From: Rubrivivax sp.
Lineage (GTDB): Bacteria > Pseudomonadota > Gammaproteobacteria > Burkholderiales > Burkholderiaceae
Length of the DNA: 64,000 nt
NCBI GenBank assembly: GCA_016790225.1
Contig: JAEUOZ010000009.1
Coordinates: forward strand, 1-64,000
Direction of reading: 5' to 3'
Both the position numbers and the translations under genes were made by a program. Below the pieces are notes generated by a model that saw only the letters and a program-made list of their open reading frames with translations, ran no database searches and had not been told where the DNA came from. Of the stretch, positions 9,570 to 18,811 are shown piece after piece. The stretch's first letter is position 1. Each line of letters starts with the position of its first letter.

Positions 9570-10679
9570 TTACAACGCCAGCGCCGGCTCGGGCAGTGTG
9601 GACAACGCGCGCGGGGTCGGGCGCAGCAGGCCGAACAGGTCCTTCGGGTCAGGCGTGCGCGCCGTCAGCTCGATCAGCCGGCCCAGGCCTTCCTCACAAG
9701 CCCAGGCGTACAGCACGCACAGCGCCGAGAAGTCTTCCAGCGCGAAGCCCACGGAGTCGAAGACCGTCACCTCGCCCGCGGTCTGGCGCCCGGGCGCGCT
9801 GCCGGCCAGCACCTGCCAGAACTCGGTCACCGCAAAGTCGGCGGGCATCTGCTGCAGATCTCCCTCGATGCGCGTCTGCGGCTCGTATTCGCAGAACACC
9901 CGCGCGCGCCGCAGCACCTCGGGATGCAGCTCGGTCTTGCCCGGGCAATCGCCGCCCACGGCATTGAGGTGCATGCCACGCTCGATCATCTCGGGCGTGA
10001 TGATCGTGGCGCGTGTCTTGTCGGCGGTGACGGTGGTCACGATGTCGGCGCCGCGTACCGCCTCGGCCACGCTGGCGCAGACGCGCAGGGTGAGCCCGCT
10101 GTCGGCCAGATTGGCCAGCAGCTTGGCCGTGGCGGCCGGATCGGTGTCGAACAGCCGCAACTCGCGGATGCCCAGGCGATCGCGGAAGGCCAGCGCCTGA
10201 AACTCGGCCTGTGCCCCATTGCCGATCAAGGCCATGCTGCGGCTGCCCGGCCGCGCCAGGCGGCTGGCCGCCAGCGCCGACATGGCCGCGGTGCGCACCG
10301 CCGTCAGCAGCGACAGCTCTGCCAGCAGGCGCGGCGCGCCGGTGGCCACATCGGCCAGCAGCCCGAAGGCCATCACCGTCGGCAGGCCCAGCCGCGTGTT
10401 GCCGGGGTGGCCGTTCACATACTTGAACGCAAAGCGCTGCGCGTCGGCCACCGGCATCAGCTCGACCACGCCCAGCGCGCTGTGGCAGGCCACGCGGGCG
10501 GACTTGTCGAACGCCGGCCAGCGCAGGAAATCCTGCTCGATGCGATCGGCCACTGCCTGCAGCAGCTTGTCCAGGCCGCGGCGGCGGATCAGGCTGACGA
10601 CATCGCGCGCGTCGAGAAACAAGGTGCCGGCGGCATCACGCAGGGGGGACCGGCTGGCGGCCTGAAGAAACTGGCTCAT
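9570..10679 (-). CDS. ocd: Ornithine cyclodeaminase / mu-crystallin family protein
   Basis: 369 residues, matching the ornithine cyclodeaminase family. The Rossmann NAD+-binding motif 'MALIGNGAQAEFQ' lies near the middle, followed by 'VTTVTADKTRATIITPEMI' and the 'HLNAVGGDCPGKTEL' substrate-site segment typical of true ornithine cyclodeaminases. The enzyme deaminates and cyclises L-ornithine to L-proline, releasing ammonia. Being first in an operon with putA, it would feed proline straight into PutA, giving an ornithine-to-proline-to-glutamate route, presumably for arginine or ornithine catabolism. Upstream is a 174-bp gap with phased dyads at 10811-10846. A related amino-acid dehydrogenase or dibasic cyclodeaminase is the main alternative. 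Confidence 0.92.
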   Translation of the reverse strand: MSQFLQAASRSPLRDAAGTLFLDARDVVSLIRRRGLDKLLQAVADRIEQDFLRWPAFDKSARVACHSALGVVELMPVADAQRFAFKYVNGHPGNTRLGLPTVMAFGLLADVATGAPRLLAELSLLTAVRTAAMSALAASRLARPGSRSMALIGNGAQAEFQALAFRDRLGIRELRLFDTDPAATAKLLANLADSGLTLRVCASVAEAVRGADIVTTVTADKTRATIITPEMIERGMHLNAVGGDCPGKTELHPEVLRRARVFCEYEPQTRIEGDLQQMPADFAVTEFWQVLAGSAPGRQTAGEVTVFDSVGFALEDFSALCVLYAWACEEGLGRLIELTARTPDPKDLFGLLRPTPRALSTLPEPALAL

Positions 10680-10810
10680 GAACGGGACCCCTCGCTTCCG
10701 GGTAGATGTGCCCCGGCGCGGCGCGCAGGCACGGTGGCTGATGGGTTGCCAGTGTTTCGAAAGTCGGCGTCAACAGGAAGACAGCAGAGCGATCACTTGG
10801 CCGCCTTCAG

Positions 10811-10846
10811 CGAACACTTCGTCAGTGTTGACTGTCACTGTGTTCA
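10811..10846 (-). promoter_or_regulatory. Helically phased dyad array upstream of ocd-putA
   Basis: AACACT (10813-10818), AGTGTT (10824-10829) and CTGTGTT (10838-10844) recur at about one-turn spacing. They form a perfect AACACT-N5-AGTGTT dyad inside a wider GAACAC/GTGTTC pair (10812-10817 and 10840-10845). Multiple phased sites suit an oligomeric wrapping regulator such as Lrp. The array also abuts the nitrilase stop codon, so a weak terminator role is possible. No T-run is visible. Confidence 0.4.
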
Positions 10847-10853
10847 ATCGAGC

Positions 10854-11675
10854 TCAGAGCTCGCGCCGGTGGGCCAAGGCCGGAAGCTGCATGCGCACCT
10901 GCTGCAGGCGTTGCGCATCGATCTCGGCCAGCACCACGCCGGCACCTTCTTCCCGCAGGGCCAGCACCTCGCCCCAGGGATCGACGATCAGGCTGTGGCC
11001 CCAGGTCCGCCGGCCGTTCGGGTGCAGGCCGCCCTGGGCCGGCGCGAGGACATAACACTGGTTCTCCACGGCCCGCGCGCGCAGCAGCAGTTCCCAGTGC
11101 GCCTGGCCGGTGGTGTAGGTGAAGGCCGCCGGCACGCACAGCAGATCGCAGGGCGAAGCCTGCGGACCCTGCCGGGCCAGGCGCCGGTACAGCTCCGGGA
11201 AACGCAGGTCGTAGCAGACGCTCAGGCCCACGCGATGCCCGCCGGCCTGAAAGCTCACCGGCTCGCTGCCGGCTTCGAGCACGGCCGATTCGTCGTAACG
11301 CTCCCGGCCGTTGTCGTAGGCAAAGAGATGGATCTTGTCGTAGCGCGCCGCCAGCGAGCCATCGGGCCCGAACACCAGGCAGCTGTTGCGTACACGGTCG
11401 GGCTTGCCGGGCACCTGCAGCGGCAGCGTGCCGCCCACCAGCCAGACCGCGTGGCGCCGGGCCGCCTCCGCCAGCGCCTGCTGGATCGGGCCCTGGCCCG
11501 CGGGTTCAGCCACGGCGAGCTTGTCCGTGTCCCGCCGGCCCATCAGGCAGAAATACTCCGGCAGCGCCACCAGCTGCGCGCCGCCCTGGGCCGCCTCGGC
11601 GATCAAGCGCAACGCCATCTCCAGGTTCTGGGAGACCTCGGGCGTGGAGACCATCTGGACGGCGGCGATCTTCAT
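10854..11675 (-). CDS. Carbon-nitrogen hydrolase (nitrilase superfamily, Nit1/NIT2-like)
   Basis: 273 residues from the ATG at 11675, which overlaps the yhdP stop by 4 bp (ATGA). The catalytic triad of the superfamily is visible: Glu in 'ALPEYFCLMG', Lys in 'RYDKIHLF' and Cys in 'SVCYDLRFPELYR'. The size and motifs fit the Nit branch, whose characterised members are omega-amidases or deaminated-glutathione amidases in the cytoplasm. The yhdP-nitrilase order is widely conserved in proteobacteria, although no functional link is established. The frame stays open upstream of 11675 inside yhdP, but that part is antisense-type shadow and the coupled ATG is the sensible start. Confidence 0.9.
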   Translation of the reverse strand: MKIAAVQMVSTPEVSQNLEMALRLIAEAAQGGAQLVALPEYFCLMGRRDTDKLAVAEPAGQGPIQQALAEAARRHAVWLVGGTLPLQVPGKPDRVRNSCLVFGPDGSLAARYDKIHLFAYDNGRERYDESAVLEAGSEPVSFQAGGHRVGLSVCYDLRFPELYRRLARQGPQASPCDLLCVPAAFTYTTGQAHWELLLRARAVENQCYVLAPAQGGLHPNGRRTWGHSLIVDPWGEVLALREEGAGVVLAEIDAQRLQQVRMQLPALAHRREL

Positions 11676-14600
11676 GGACGGGGCTCCGGCGGGGGCGAGG
11701 CTGCCGGCGTTGCGCCACCGGCACGCGGGGACGAGGCGGCGGGAAGCGGCGGTCCTGCCGAGGGGATCGTGGCGACGCTGGCCAAGGGTGGCCCGCCGGT
11801 GCCGGCCGTGACGGTCGGCCCCGCGCCGGCCCCGGTTGCCGGGCCCGGCAAGGGCGCGTTGATCGGCCGATCCACCCGCTCCACCTTGGGATCGGCCATC
11901 AGGCCGGTCACGGAAAACTCGCGCGTGCCGGCCGCGCGCAGCGGATCGCGCAGCAGCAGCTGCGCAAAGAAGGTGCCCAGGCCGATCGCCGGATTGATCG
12001 CCAGGTAGGCCAGCGAGGCCGCGCCGGCATTCACTTCCGGCACGATCATCACGCGCAGATCCTGCTGTTCGCGCACCAGATCGGCACTGCCCTCGATGAC
12101 CACCGTGGCCTGGACACCGCGCATGTGAAAGCGCTGAAAACTCGCCTGGCCGCGGCTGAGCACGATGTCGCCGCTGACCTGATCGAAGGCAAAGCCCTGC
12201 TGGAAGACATCGCGGAAGTCCAGCAGCAGCCGCCGCGGCAGCGATTGCAGGCTGACGATGCCCAGCAGCCGCCCCAGGCCGGGCTCGGCACGCAGGAACT
12301 GGCCCGATGCCAGCTGCAGCTGGAGCGCCCCGTCCAGCGTGGGCAGATCGGGCGCCAGCGGAGAGCCGGCCCAGGCCAGCTGGCCCTTGAGCGCGCCCCG
12401 GCCTCCGCGGATCGCCTCGGGCCAGCCGAAGCGTCCCGCCAGGCGCCCGGCATCGTTCAGCGTGACGCCCAGGTCCATCTGCATGCGGCCCGCCGAAGCG
12501 CCCCGCGGCGGGGGCGTCCACAGCCCTTCGGCAGACAGCCGCGCCTCGCCCATGTCGAGCTCGAGCTTGTCCAGTCGCCAGGCACCGGAAGCCGATCCGG
12601 CGCGGCTGGCGGCCTGAAGATTCAGCCGCCCCAGCTTGAGGCCGCGCAGTTCGAAGTCTTCGACCAGGATGTCCAGCGCCGGCAGCCGGCTGGGCGCTTC
12701 GTCCAGCAGTTGCTCCACCTGCAAGGGCTCGGCCGGCGGCAGCGACATCCGGTCCAGCCGCGCCACCAGGCGGCCGCCATCGGTGAGGCCGCGGGGCGGG
12801 CGCCAGCTGAGTCGCCCGGCCAGCTGGTCAGCCGTGAGCTGGGCCTGCCAGAGCCCTTCGCTGCTGACGGCATCCTGCTGGAGCTCCAGCTTGACCTGGT
12901 TGACACGCCGCGACAGCGCCACCAGCTCCTGGGCCTGCAGGCTGATCGCCAGGCGCGGCAATGCCGGCAACGGTTCCCCTACGCTGGCGGGCACACGCTC
13001 CAGCGTCCGCGACCAGGCATCCGCATCGAGCTTGGCCAGCCGCGCGCGGACCAGAAGCTGCCCTGCGGCCGCAGCCGGGGCGGGCTCTGCCAGGCCGATG
13101 GCGCCGGACAGGATGCGCAGCTGATCGCCGCTCCACTCGCGCTGCAGGCGCAGCTGCAGCAGGTTGCCCAGATCCAGCCGCAGCTGATCGCGCAGCGCAT
13201 CGCCCGGACGGGCCGCGGTGGCCAGGGTGGTCTGCCAGCGCATCGGCAGGGGCGTGCCGGCCGCCTTGTCGAACGGTGCCGGCCAGTCGCTCTGCAGGCC
13301 CACCAGATCGCTGCTCACGCTGATCTCCGGCCGCCCCTGCACGATGCCGATCTGCGCGCGCCAGCTGGTCTGGCCCTTCAGGGACTGCGCCACCCAGGGC
13401 AGCGGCGCAAACTCCTGGGCACGCTTGAGCCCCTCGGCCGTGGCCGTGCCGCGCACCTGGAAACGCAAGGCGCCATCGGGCTGCGTGCCGCCGTCCAGGC
13501 TGAACTCTCCGCCCAGGGCCCGTGCGCTGGCATCGACGATCTGGAAGCCGCGCTGCGTGAAGTCCACCCGGCCGCGTGCCCCCACGAGCAAGGGCAGGCC
13601 GGGCTGAATCTGCACATCGTTGCCGCCCAGCACGATGCTGCCGTTGACCGTGGTGCGATCGGACTGCAGCAGCGGGATGGCCAGGCCCAGGCGCAAGTCT
13701 CCTGCACCCACAGCGCTGATCGTGCTCAGCCCGCCACCTATCCAGCCACCCACCGGTGAGACTTCCACGAAGCGCAGCAGATCTGTCAGCGGCCCTCGGC
13801 CCTCGCCATCCACGCGAAGAACCGGCTGCTGCGTCATGTCGTCGATGCGGGCCTGGATGTTGCGCAGCTGCACGCCCCACAGGCGGGCCTGCAGGCGCTG
13901 CAGGGTCATCGAGGAACGGTCGAACAGGAGCTCACCGCTGACCTGGGTGAACCCCGGCCAGGGCGATACCCAGGCGGGCTCGGACTGCCCCGGCGGCACG
14001 CTGGGCAGGTAGTCGAACTGGGCGTCGCTCAGGCGTCCGGCGATGCGGAAGATGCCGTCCTGGCTGTCGGTGAAGGGGATGGACCACACGTCGCCCTTGA
14101 CCGTGATCGTGCCGTTGTCCAGGCGACCGCCCTTGACCGCCCGGCCGACGTAGTGGCGCACATTCGACGGAATGCCCAGCGGCAGGTAGGCCGCCACGCG
14201 ATCGGCCTTGGCAGTGACGATGCGCCCTTCCAGCTCGATGACGCCTGGCAGGTAACCGCCGCGCCCGAAGTCCGTGCCTTTGCCGGTGCGCCAGGTGGCC
14301 TGCAGCTCGGCGCGTGCGTCGTCGTTGGCCAGGCGCACATCGCTCACGCGCAGCTCGATGGCCGGGGGCGCCGAGGCTCGCCGCTGGACACGCCAGTCCA
14401 GCTGCGCCTTGAGCTGCGTCACGGGCAATGACGGATCCTCGAAGACGCCCGGGAAGTACAGCGTGCCTTGCTGCATCGACAGCTGCGCCTTGCCACCGGT
14501 CTCGGAGAGCTGGAAGTCGAAGTCCGCGCCGGCCAGGCCGGGGCGTCCGACGGCCTTCGCATCCGGCGCCGCCAGCGGCGCCAGAGCCAGGCGCGAGACC

Positions 14601-15901
14601 TGACCCTGCACCTGGTAGCGCTGCGGTTCGTCCGGCGTGCCGGTCCAGCGCAGTTCCAGGCCACGCAGCATGCCCGCGGGCGCCAGGCTGGCCAGCGTCG
14701 ATTCCAGGGCTCTGCCCAGGGGCAGCCGGGTCGCCAGCTGGCCCAGCACGCCCAGATCGAGTTGCTCGGCCTTCAGGCGACCGCCCAGCACCGGCCCCTG
14801 AGGCAGGTTGCCGGCCAGCGCCTGGGCCTGCTGCCACTCCAGCACGATGTCGCCCGCAGGCCACGCCTCGCCCTCGGCCGTGGTCACGCTCAAGCCGCGC
14901 GCGCGGACGGCCACGCTGCCGGCATCGCGCGCGGCGCTCAATCGGCCCCGCAAGGCGGCGATGGACAGCGGCTGCAGGTGGGACGCCAGGCGCGCCTGGA
15001 CGTCTGCCAGCGCCAGGTCCACGGTCAGCTCGCGCCACAGTCCGCGATCCAGATCGAGCCAGGCCCGCGCGGCACCGCGGCCTTGATTCAGATCGAAGGG
15101 CAGCTCCACATGCTGTCGCAGCTGGCTGACGTCGGCCGCCGGCAATTGCGCGTAGAGCGTGCCGCTCCAGCCACGCCACTGTCCCCGGCGGGCCAGCAGG
15201 CTGTGGCGAAACTGCCCGATCAGGCTGAAGCGCTGGCCCCAGTCCGGGGGCGGTGTGGCGTCCAGCCGAAGCTGATGGCTGCGCAAGCCGTTGCGCATGA
15301 CCAGATCGACGTCGGCGAGCTCGAGCGCTGGCGCCGCGCGCAGCTCGTCGGTCCAGCGGATCTGGCCGCGCCGCACGACGATCTCATCCTGCGAGAACAG
15401 CCAGTCCGCGGCCCGCCCGTCATCGGTGCCGGCGTCACCGCCCTCGGCTTCGAGGCCAGCGACGCGGATGCGGCCCTGGCTGTCGCGGCGGACATCCAGC
15501 TGCACGCCGTCCAGGTGCAGCTGCCGGAAACGCAGCTCCAGCCCCAGCAGCGCCGCGGGCGCCAAGGCCGCCTGAACGCGGCCCAGATGGAGCACCGTGC
15601 GCTGCTGCGCGTCGAGCAGGCGAACGTCCTGCAGCTCGAAGGCCGGTACCCAGCCGTGGCTGCTGACCCGGATGGCGCCGATGCGCACCGGCTGCCCGAG
15701 CGCTGCCGACGCGCGCTGCTCGATCTGCGGCCGCCACTGCTCCAGGCGAGGCAAAAGGCCCCAGTGCAGCGTCAGCCAAGCCGCCACGGTTAGGCTTGCC
15801 AGCACCAGAACGGCCAGCAACAGCAGCTTGAGCGCGCGACGACTCAAGGATCGGCTCGGGAGCGCGGCAACGCAAGCAGCGGGAGACGGAGTGACATTCA
15901 T
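11672..15901 (-). CDS. yhdP: YhdP family (AsmA-like) phospholipid transport protein
   Basis: 1,409 residues from the ATG at 15901; an in-frame ATG 23 codons further upstream (15970) is possible. An N-terminal membrane anchor (LKLLLLAVLVLASLTVAAW) is followed by a very long periplasmic beta-rich region. The C-terminal AsmA-like module has 'GSADLVREQQDLRVMIVPEV' and ends with 'FSVTGLMADPKVERV' and a Pro/Ala tail. YhdP is one of the AsmA-like bridge proteins that move phospholipids from inner to outer membrane. E. coli YhdP is about 1,270 residues, so this is slightly long. It is divergent from glnE and overlaps the downstream nitrilase by 4 bp. Confidence 0.9.
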   Translation of the reverse strand: MNVTPSPAACVAALPSRSLSRRALKLLLLAVLVLASLTVAAWLTLHWGLLPRLEQWRPQIEQRASAALGQPVRIGAIRVSSHGWVPAFELQDVRLLDAQQRTVLHLGRVQAALAPAALLGLELRFRQLHLDGVQLDVRRDSQGRIRVAGLEAEGGDAGTDDGRAADWLFSQDEIVVRRGQIRWTDELRAAPALELADVDLVMRNGLRSHQLRLDATPPPDWGQRFSLIGQFRHSLLARRGQWRGWSGTLYAQLPAADVSQLRQHVELPFDLNQGRGAARAWLDLDRGLWRELTVDLALADVQARLASHLQPLSIAALRGRLSAARDAGSVAVRARGLSVTTAEGEAWPAGDIVLEWQQAQALAGNLPQGPVLGGRLKAEQLDLGVLGQLATRLPLGRALESTLASLAPAGMLRGLELRWTGTPDEPQRYQVQGQVSRLALAPLAAPDAKAVGRPGLAGADFDFQLSETGGKAQLSMQQGTLYFPGVFEDPSLPVTQLKAQLDWRVQRRASAPPAIELRVSDVRLANDDARAELQATWRTGKGTDFGRGGYLPGVIELEGRIVTAKADRVAAYLPLGIPSNVRHYVGRAVKGGRLDNGTITVKGDVWSIPFTDSQDGIFRIAGRLSDAQFDYLPSVPPGQSEPAWVSPWPGFTQVSGELLFDRSSMTLQRLQARLWGVQLRNIQARIDDMTQQPVLRVDGEGRGPLTDLLRFVEVSPVGGWIGGGLSTISAVGAGDLRLGLAIPLLQSDRTTVNGSIVLGGNDVQIQPGLPLLVGARGRVDFTQRGFQIVDASARALGGEFSLDGGTQPDGALRFQVRGTATAEGLKRAQEFAPLPWVAQSLKGQTSWRAQIGIVQGRPEISVSSDLVGLQSDWPAPFDKAAGTPLPMRWQTTLATAARPGDALRDQLRLDLGNLLQLRLQREWSGDQLRILSGAIGLAEPAPAAAAGQLLVRARLAKLDADAWSRTLERVPASVGEPLPALPRLAISLQAQELVALSRRVNQVKLELQQDAVSSEGLWQAQLTADQLAGRLSWRPPRGLTDGGRLVARLDRMSLPPAEPLQVEQLLDEAPSRLPALDILVEDFELRGLKLGRLNLQAASRAGSASGAWRLDKLELDMGEARLSAEGLWTPPPRGASAGRMQMDLGVTLNDAGRLAGRFGWPEAIRGGRGALKGQLAWAGSPLAPDLPTLDGALQLQLASGQFLRAEPGLGRLLGIVSLQSLPRRLLLDFRDVFQQGFAFDQVSGDIVLSRGQASFQRFHMRGVQATVVIEGSADLVREQQDLRVMIVPEVNAGAASLAYLAINPAIGLGTFFAQLLLRDPLRAAGTREFSVTGLMADPKVERVDRPINAPLPGPATGAGAGPTVTAGTGGPPLASVATIPSAGPPLPAASSPRAGGATPAASPPPEPRP

Positions 15902-16027
15902 TCGACAACCAGCCGCAGCCCGGCGCGACTTGCCGCCGTTGATTCGGGCCGGACGCGCGACTGGCCGCACGGAGCTGCCCGGCGGCCCCGGTGTCGGGTC
16001 AATCTAGCACAGCCCCCCGAGTCGAAC

Positions 16028-18811
16028 GTGCCTGACTCCATCGAATCCCGCCCCGCCACGACGGACTTGTCCGCGCCGATGCACAGCCTCGGGCGGGTGA
16101 CGGCGCAGGCAGACCACAGCCGATTGGTGCAGCGCGTGCGCCGCAGGTTCCCTGCAGAGCGGGCGCTGCTGGCCGAAGGCGTGCCTGACGAGGCCTCGAT
16201 GCGCCAGGCCGTCGCTGCGCTGGGCCGCCAGGGTCACGAGCTGGCGGCCGCGCTGCGCATCACGCGGCAGCTGGTCCTGGAGCGGCTGGCGGTGCTGGAT
16301 ATCGAGCAGCAGGTGCCGATGCCGGTGATCACGCACGCCATGACCGCCCTGGCGGAGCTGAGCCTGGATCTGGCGTTCGAGCAGGCCAGCGCCGAGTGCG
16401 ACGCGCGTCACGGTGTGCCGCGTGACGCCAAGGGCGAGCGCGTGGCCTTCTGGATCGTCGGCATGGGCAAGCTGGGCGCGCGCGAGCTGAATGTCTCGTC
16501 CGACATCGACCTGATCTATGTCTACGAGGACGACGGTCAGACCGACGGTGCGCAGCCCATCAGTGCGCACGAGTATTTCAGCGCCATCGCCAAGCGACTC
16601 TTTGCCTTGATCGGTGACGTGACGCCCGAAGGATTTGTCTTCCGCGTGGATCTGGCGCTGCGCCCGAACGGCAACAGCGGCCCGCCGGTGCTCAGCGCCG
16701 CGATGCTGGAAGAGTACTTCCTGGTGCAAGGCCGCGAGTGGGAGCGCTTCGCCTGGCTCAAGAGCCGCATCGTGGCGCCGCGCGCCGCCATCGCCAGCCC
16801 GCGCGCACTGGCGCTGCGATCCTTGGTCACGCCCTTTGTCTACCGCAAGTACCTGGACTACGGCGTCTTCGAGGGCCTGCGCCAGCTGCACCAGAAGATC
16901 CGCCATGAAGCGCAGCGGCGTGCGGCCGGACGACCGGAGCGTGCCAACGACGTCAAGCTCTCGCGCGGCGGCATTCGCGAGGTCGAGTTCATCGTGCAGC
17001 TGATGCAGGTGGTGCGCGGCGGCCAGTTTCCGGAAATCCGCACCCGCTCCACGCTGAAGGCGCTGGACAAGCTGGCCGCCCACGGCCTGATCAAGCCCGC
17101 GACGGCGCAGCGGCTGGCCGAGGGCTACGTCTTTCTGCGGCGCGTCGAGCACCGCATCCAGTTTCTCGATGACCAGCAGACCCACCTGCTGCCGGCCGCC
17201 GACGCCGATCTGGGCTGGATCGCCGCCAGCCTGGGCCTGGTGTGCCGCGGCGACAGCTGCGAGCTGCTGGACCGCCTGTGCGAGGTGCGAGAACTCGTCG
17301 CCACCGAGTTTGATGCATTGCTTCACGACGGGCGCGCGCCACCGCTGCCCGGCCCGGGCGGGCGCTGCAAGAGCTGCGGCAGCGGGCCGCTGCCCATCGA
17401 CAGCGATGCCCTGCACGAGCAGCTGCCGCAGGCGCTGGCCGAGCGCGTGCGCGGCTGGTGCACGCAGCCCCGTGTGACGGCGCTGCGGGATCCCGCCAAG
17501 CTGCGGCTGGGACGGCTGATGCAGCGCGCCGAGGCCAGCGTGGCCGAGGGCCTGTGCAACCTGGACGCGGCCCTGCGCTTCGTCGACTGGCTGGAGCCGC
17601 TGCTGCGGCGCGAGAGCTACCTCGCGCTGCTGGTGGAGCGCCCCGAGGTGCAGAAGCGCCTGCTGCGTCTGCTGGGCCTGGCGCGCTGGCCCATGCAGTA
17701 CCTGATGCGCCATCCGGGCGTGATCGACGAACTGGCCGACGCGCGCTTGCTGCATGAGCGCTTCGACCGCAACGCCTTCGAGCAGGAATTGCAGGAACGC
17801 CAGGCCGCCTGGCAGCGCGCGGGCGAGGCCAACGAGGAATCCTTGCTGGACAGCCTGCGCCACGCGCACCATGCCGAGGTCTTTCGCATCCTCGTGCGCG
17901 ATGTCGAGGGCGCCTTGACGGTGGAACAGGTCGCCGACGATCTCTCCGCGCTCGCCGATGCCGTCTTGACGCTGGCCCTTCGCTGGGCCTGGCAGCTCTT
18001 CCGCCAGCGGCACGTCGAGCAGCCGGCGCTGGCCGTCATCGCCTATGGCAAGCTGGGTGGCAAGGAGCTGGGTTACGGCAGCGACCTGGACGTGGTCTTC
18101 CTCTACGACGACTCGCGGGAAACGGATCGCGACCGCGCGCAGGAGATCTACAGCGGCTTCGTGCGCAAGCTGATCACCTGGCTGACCTTGCGTACGGGCG
18201 CCGGTGAGCTGTTCGACATCGACACGGCACTGCGCCCCAATGGCAACTCCGGCCTGCTGGTGACCTCGATCGAGTCGTTCGAGCGCTACCAGGCCGGCCG
18301 CGGCAGCAACACCGCCTGGACCTGGGAACACCAGGCGCTGACGCGGGCGCGCTTCTGTGCGGGCGATGCGGCCATCGGCCAACGCTTCGACGCCGCGCGC
18401 CTGGCCGTGCTGAGCGCGGGGCGCGACAGCACGGGCCTGCGCGACGAGATCCGCACGATGCGCGAGCGGGTACGCGCCGCCCACCGCGTGCCGCCCGGGC
18501 GCTTCGACGTCAAGCACAGTGCGGGCGGCATGATGGACGCGGAGTTTGCGGTCCAGTACCTGGTGCTGGCCTGCGCGCGGGCCCATCCTGATCTGCTGGG
18601 CAACGTGGGCAATATCGCGCTGCTGCAGCGCGCCGAGGCCGCAGGCCTGCTGCGGCCCGGCAGCGGCCAGGCGGCGGCCGACGCCTACCGCGAGATGCGC
18701 CGTGCCCAGCACCGCGCCCGGCTGGACGAACAGCCCACGCACTTCGCACCCGAGCAGCACGCCGCCGGCCGGGATGCGATCCTCGCGGTGTGGAACCAGG
18801 TCTTCGGCTGA
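16028..18811 (+). CDS. glnE: Bifunctional glutamine synthetase adenylyltransferase/deadenylase GlnE
   Basis: 927 residues from a GTG at 16028, close to the usual 945 of the family. It attaches and removes AMP on glutamine synthetase in response to PII and glutamine. Both nucleotidyltransferase domains are intact: the N-terminal deadenylase motif 'GMGKLGARELNVSSDIDLIY' near residue 145 and the C-terminal adenylylase motif 'AYGKLGGKELGYGSDLDVVF' near residue 675, each followed by its helical regulatory region. The C-terminus 'DAILAVWNQVFG' is typical. The stop lies 22 bp inside the next gene. A 938-codon frame runs antisense over the whole gene and is judged a composition artefact. Confidence 0.96.
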   Translation: MPDSIESRPATTDLSAPMHSLGRVTAQADHSRLVQRVRRRFPAERALLAEGVPDEASMRQAVAALGRQGHELAAALRITRQLVLERLAVLDIEQQVPMPVITHAMTALAELSLDLAFEQASAECDARHGVPRDAKGERVAFWIVGMGKLGARELNVSSDIDLIYVYEDDGQTDGAQPISAHEYFSAIAKRLFALIGDVTPEGFVFRVDLALRPNGNSGPPVLSAAMLEEYFLVQGREWERFAWLKSRIVAPRAAIASPRALALRSLVTPFVYRKYLDYGVFEGLRQLHQKIRHEAQRRAAGRPERANDVKLSRGGIREVEFIVQLMQVVRGGQFPEIRTRSTLKALDKLAAHGLIKPATAQRLAEGYVFLRRVEHRIQFLDDQQTHLLPAADADLGWIAASLGLVCRGDSCELLDRLCEVRELVATEFDALLHDGRAPPLPGPGGRCKSCGSGPLPIDSDALHEQLPQALAERVRGWCTQPRVTALRDPAKLRLGRLMQRAEASVAEGLCNLDAALRFVDWLEPLLRRESYLALLVERPEVQKRLLRLLGLARWPMQYLMRHPGVIDELADARLLHERFDRNAFEQELQERQAAWQRAGEANEESLLDSLRHAHHAEVFRILVRDVEGALTVEQVADDLSALADAVLTLALRWAWQLFRQRHVEQPALAVIAYGKLGGKELGYGSDLDVVFLYDDSRETDRDRAQEIYSGFVRKLITWLTLRTGAGELFDIDTALRPNGNSGLLVTSIESFERYQAGRGSNTAWTWEHQALTRARFCAGDAAIGQRFDAARLAVLSAGRDSTGLRDEIRTMRERVRAAHRVPPGRFDVKHSAGGMMDAEFAVQYLVLACARAHPDLLGNVGNIALLQRAEAAGLLRPGSGQAAADAYREMRRAQHRARLDEQPTHFAPEQHAAGRDAILAVWNQVFG

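Noticed and set aside
8940..12008. A 1,022-codon + strand frame spanning putA to yhdP
   Set aside because: It crosses four real minus-strand features including an intergenic gap and has no domain; long antisense frames are common in this window.
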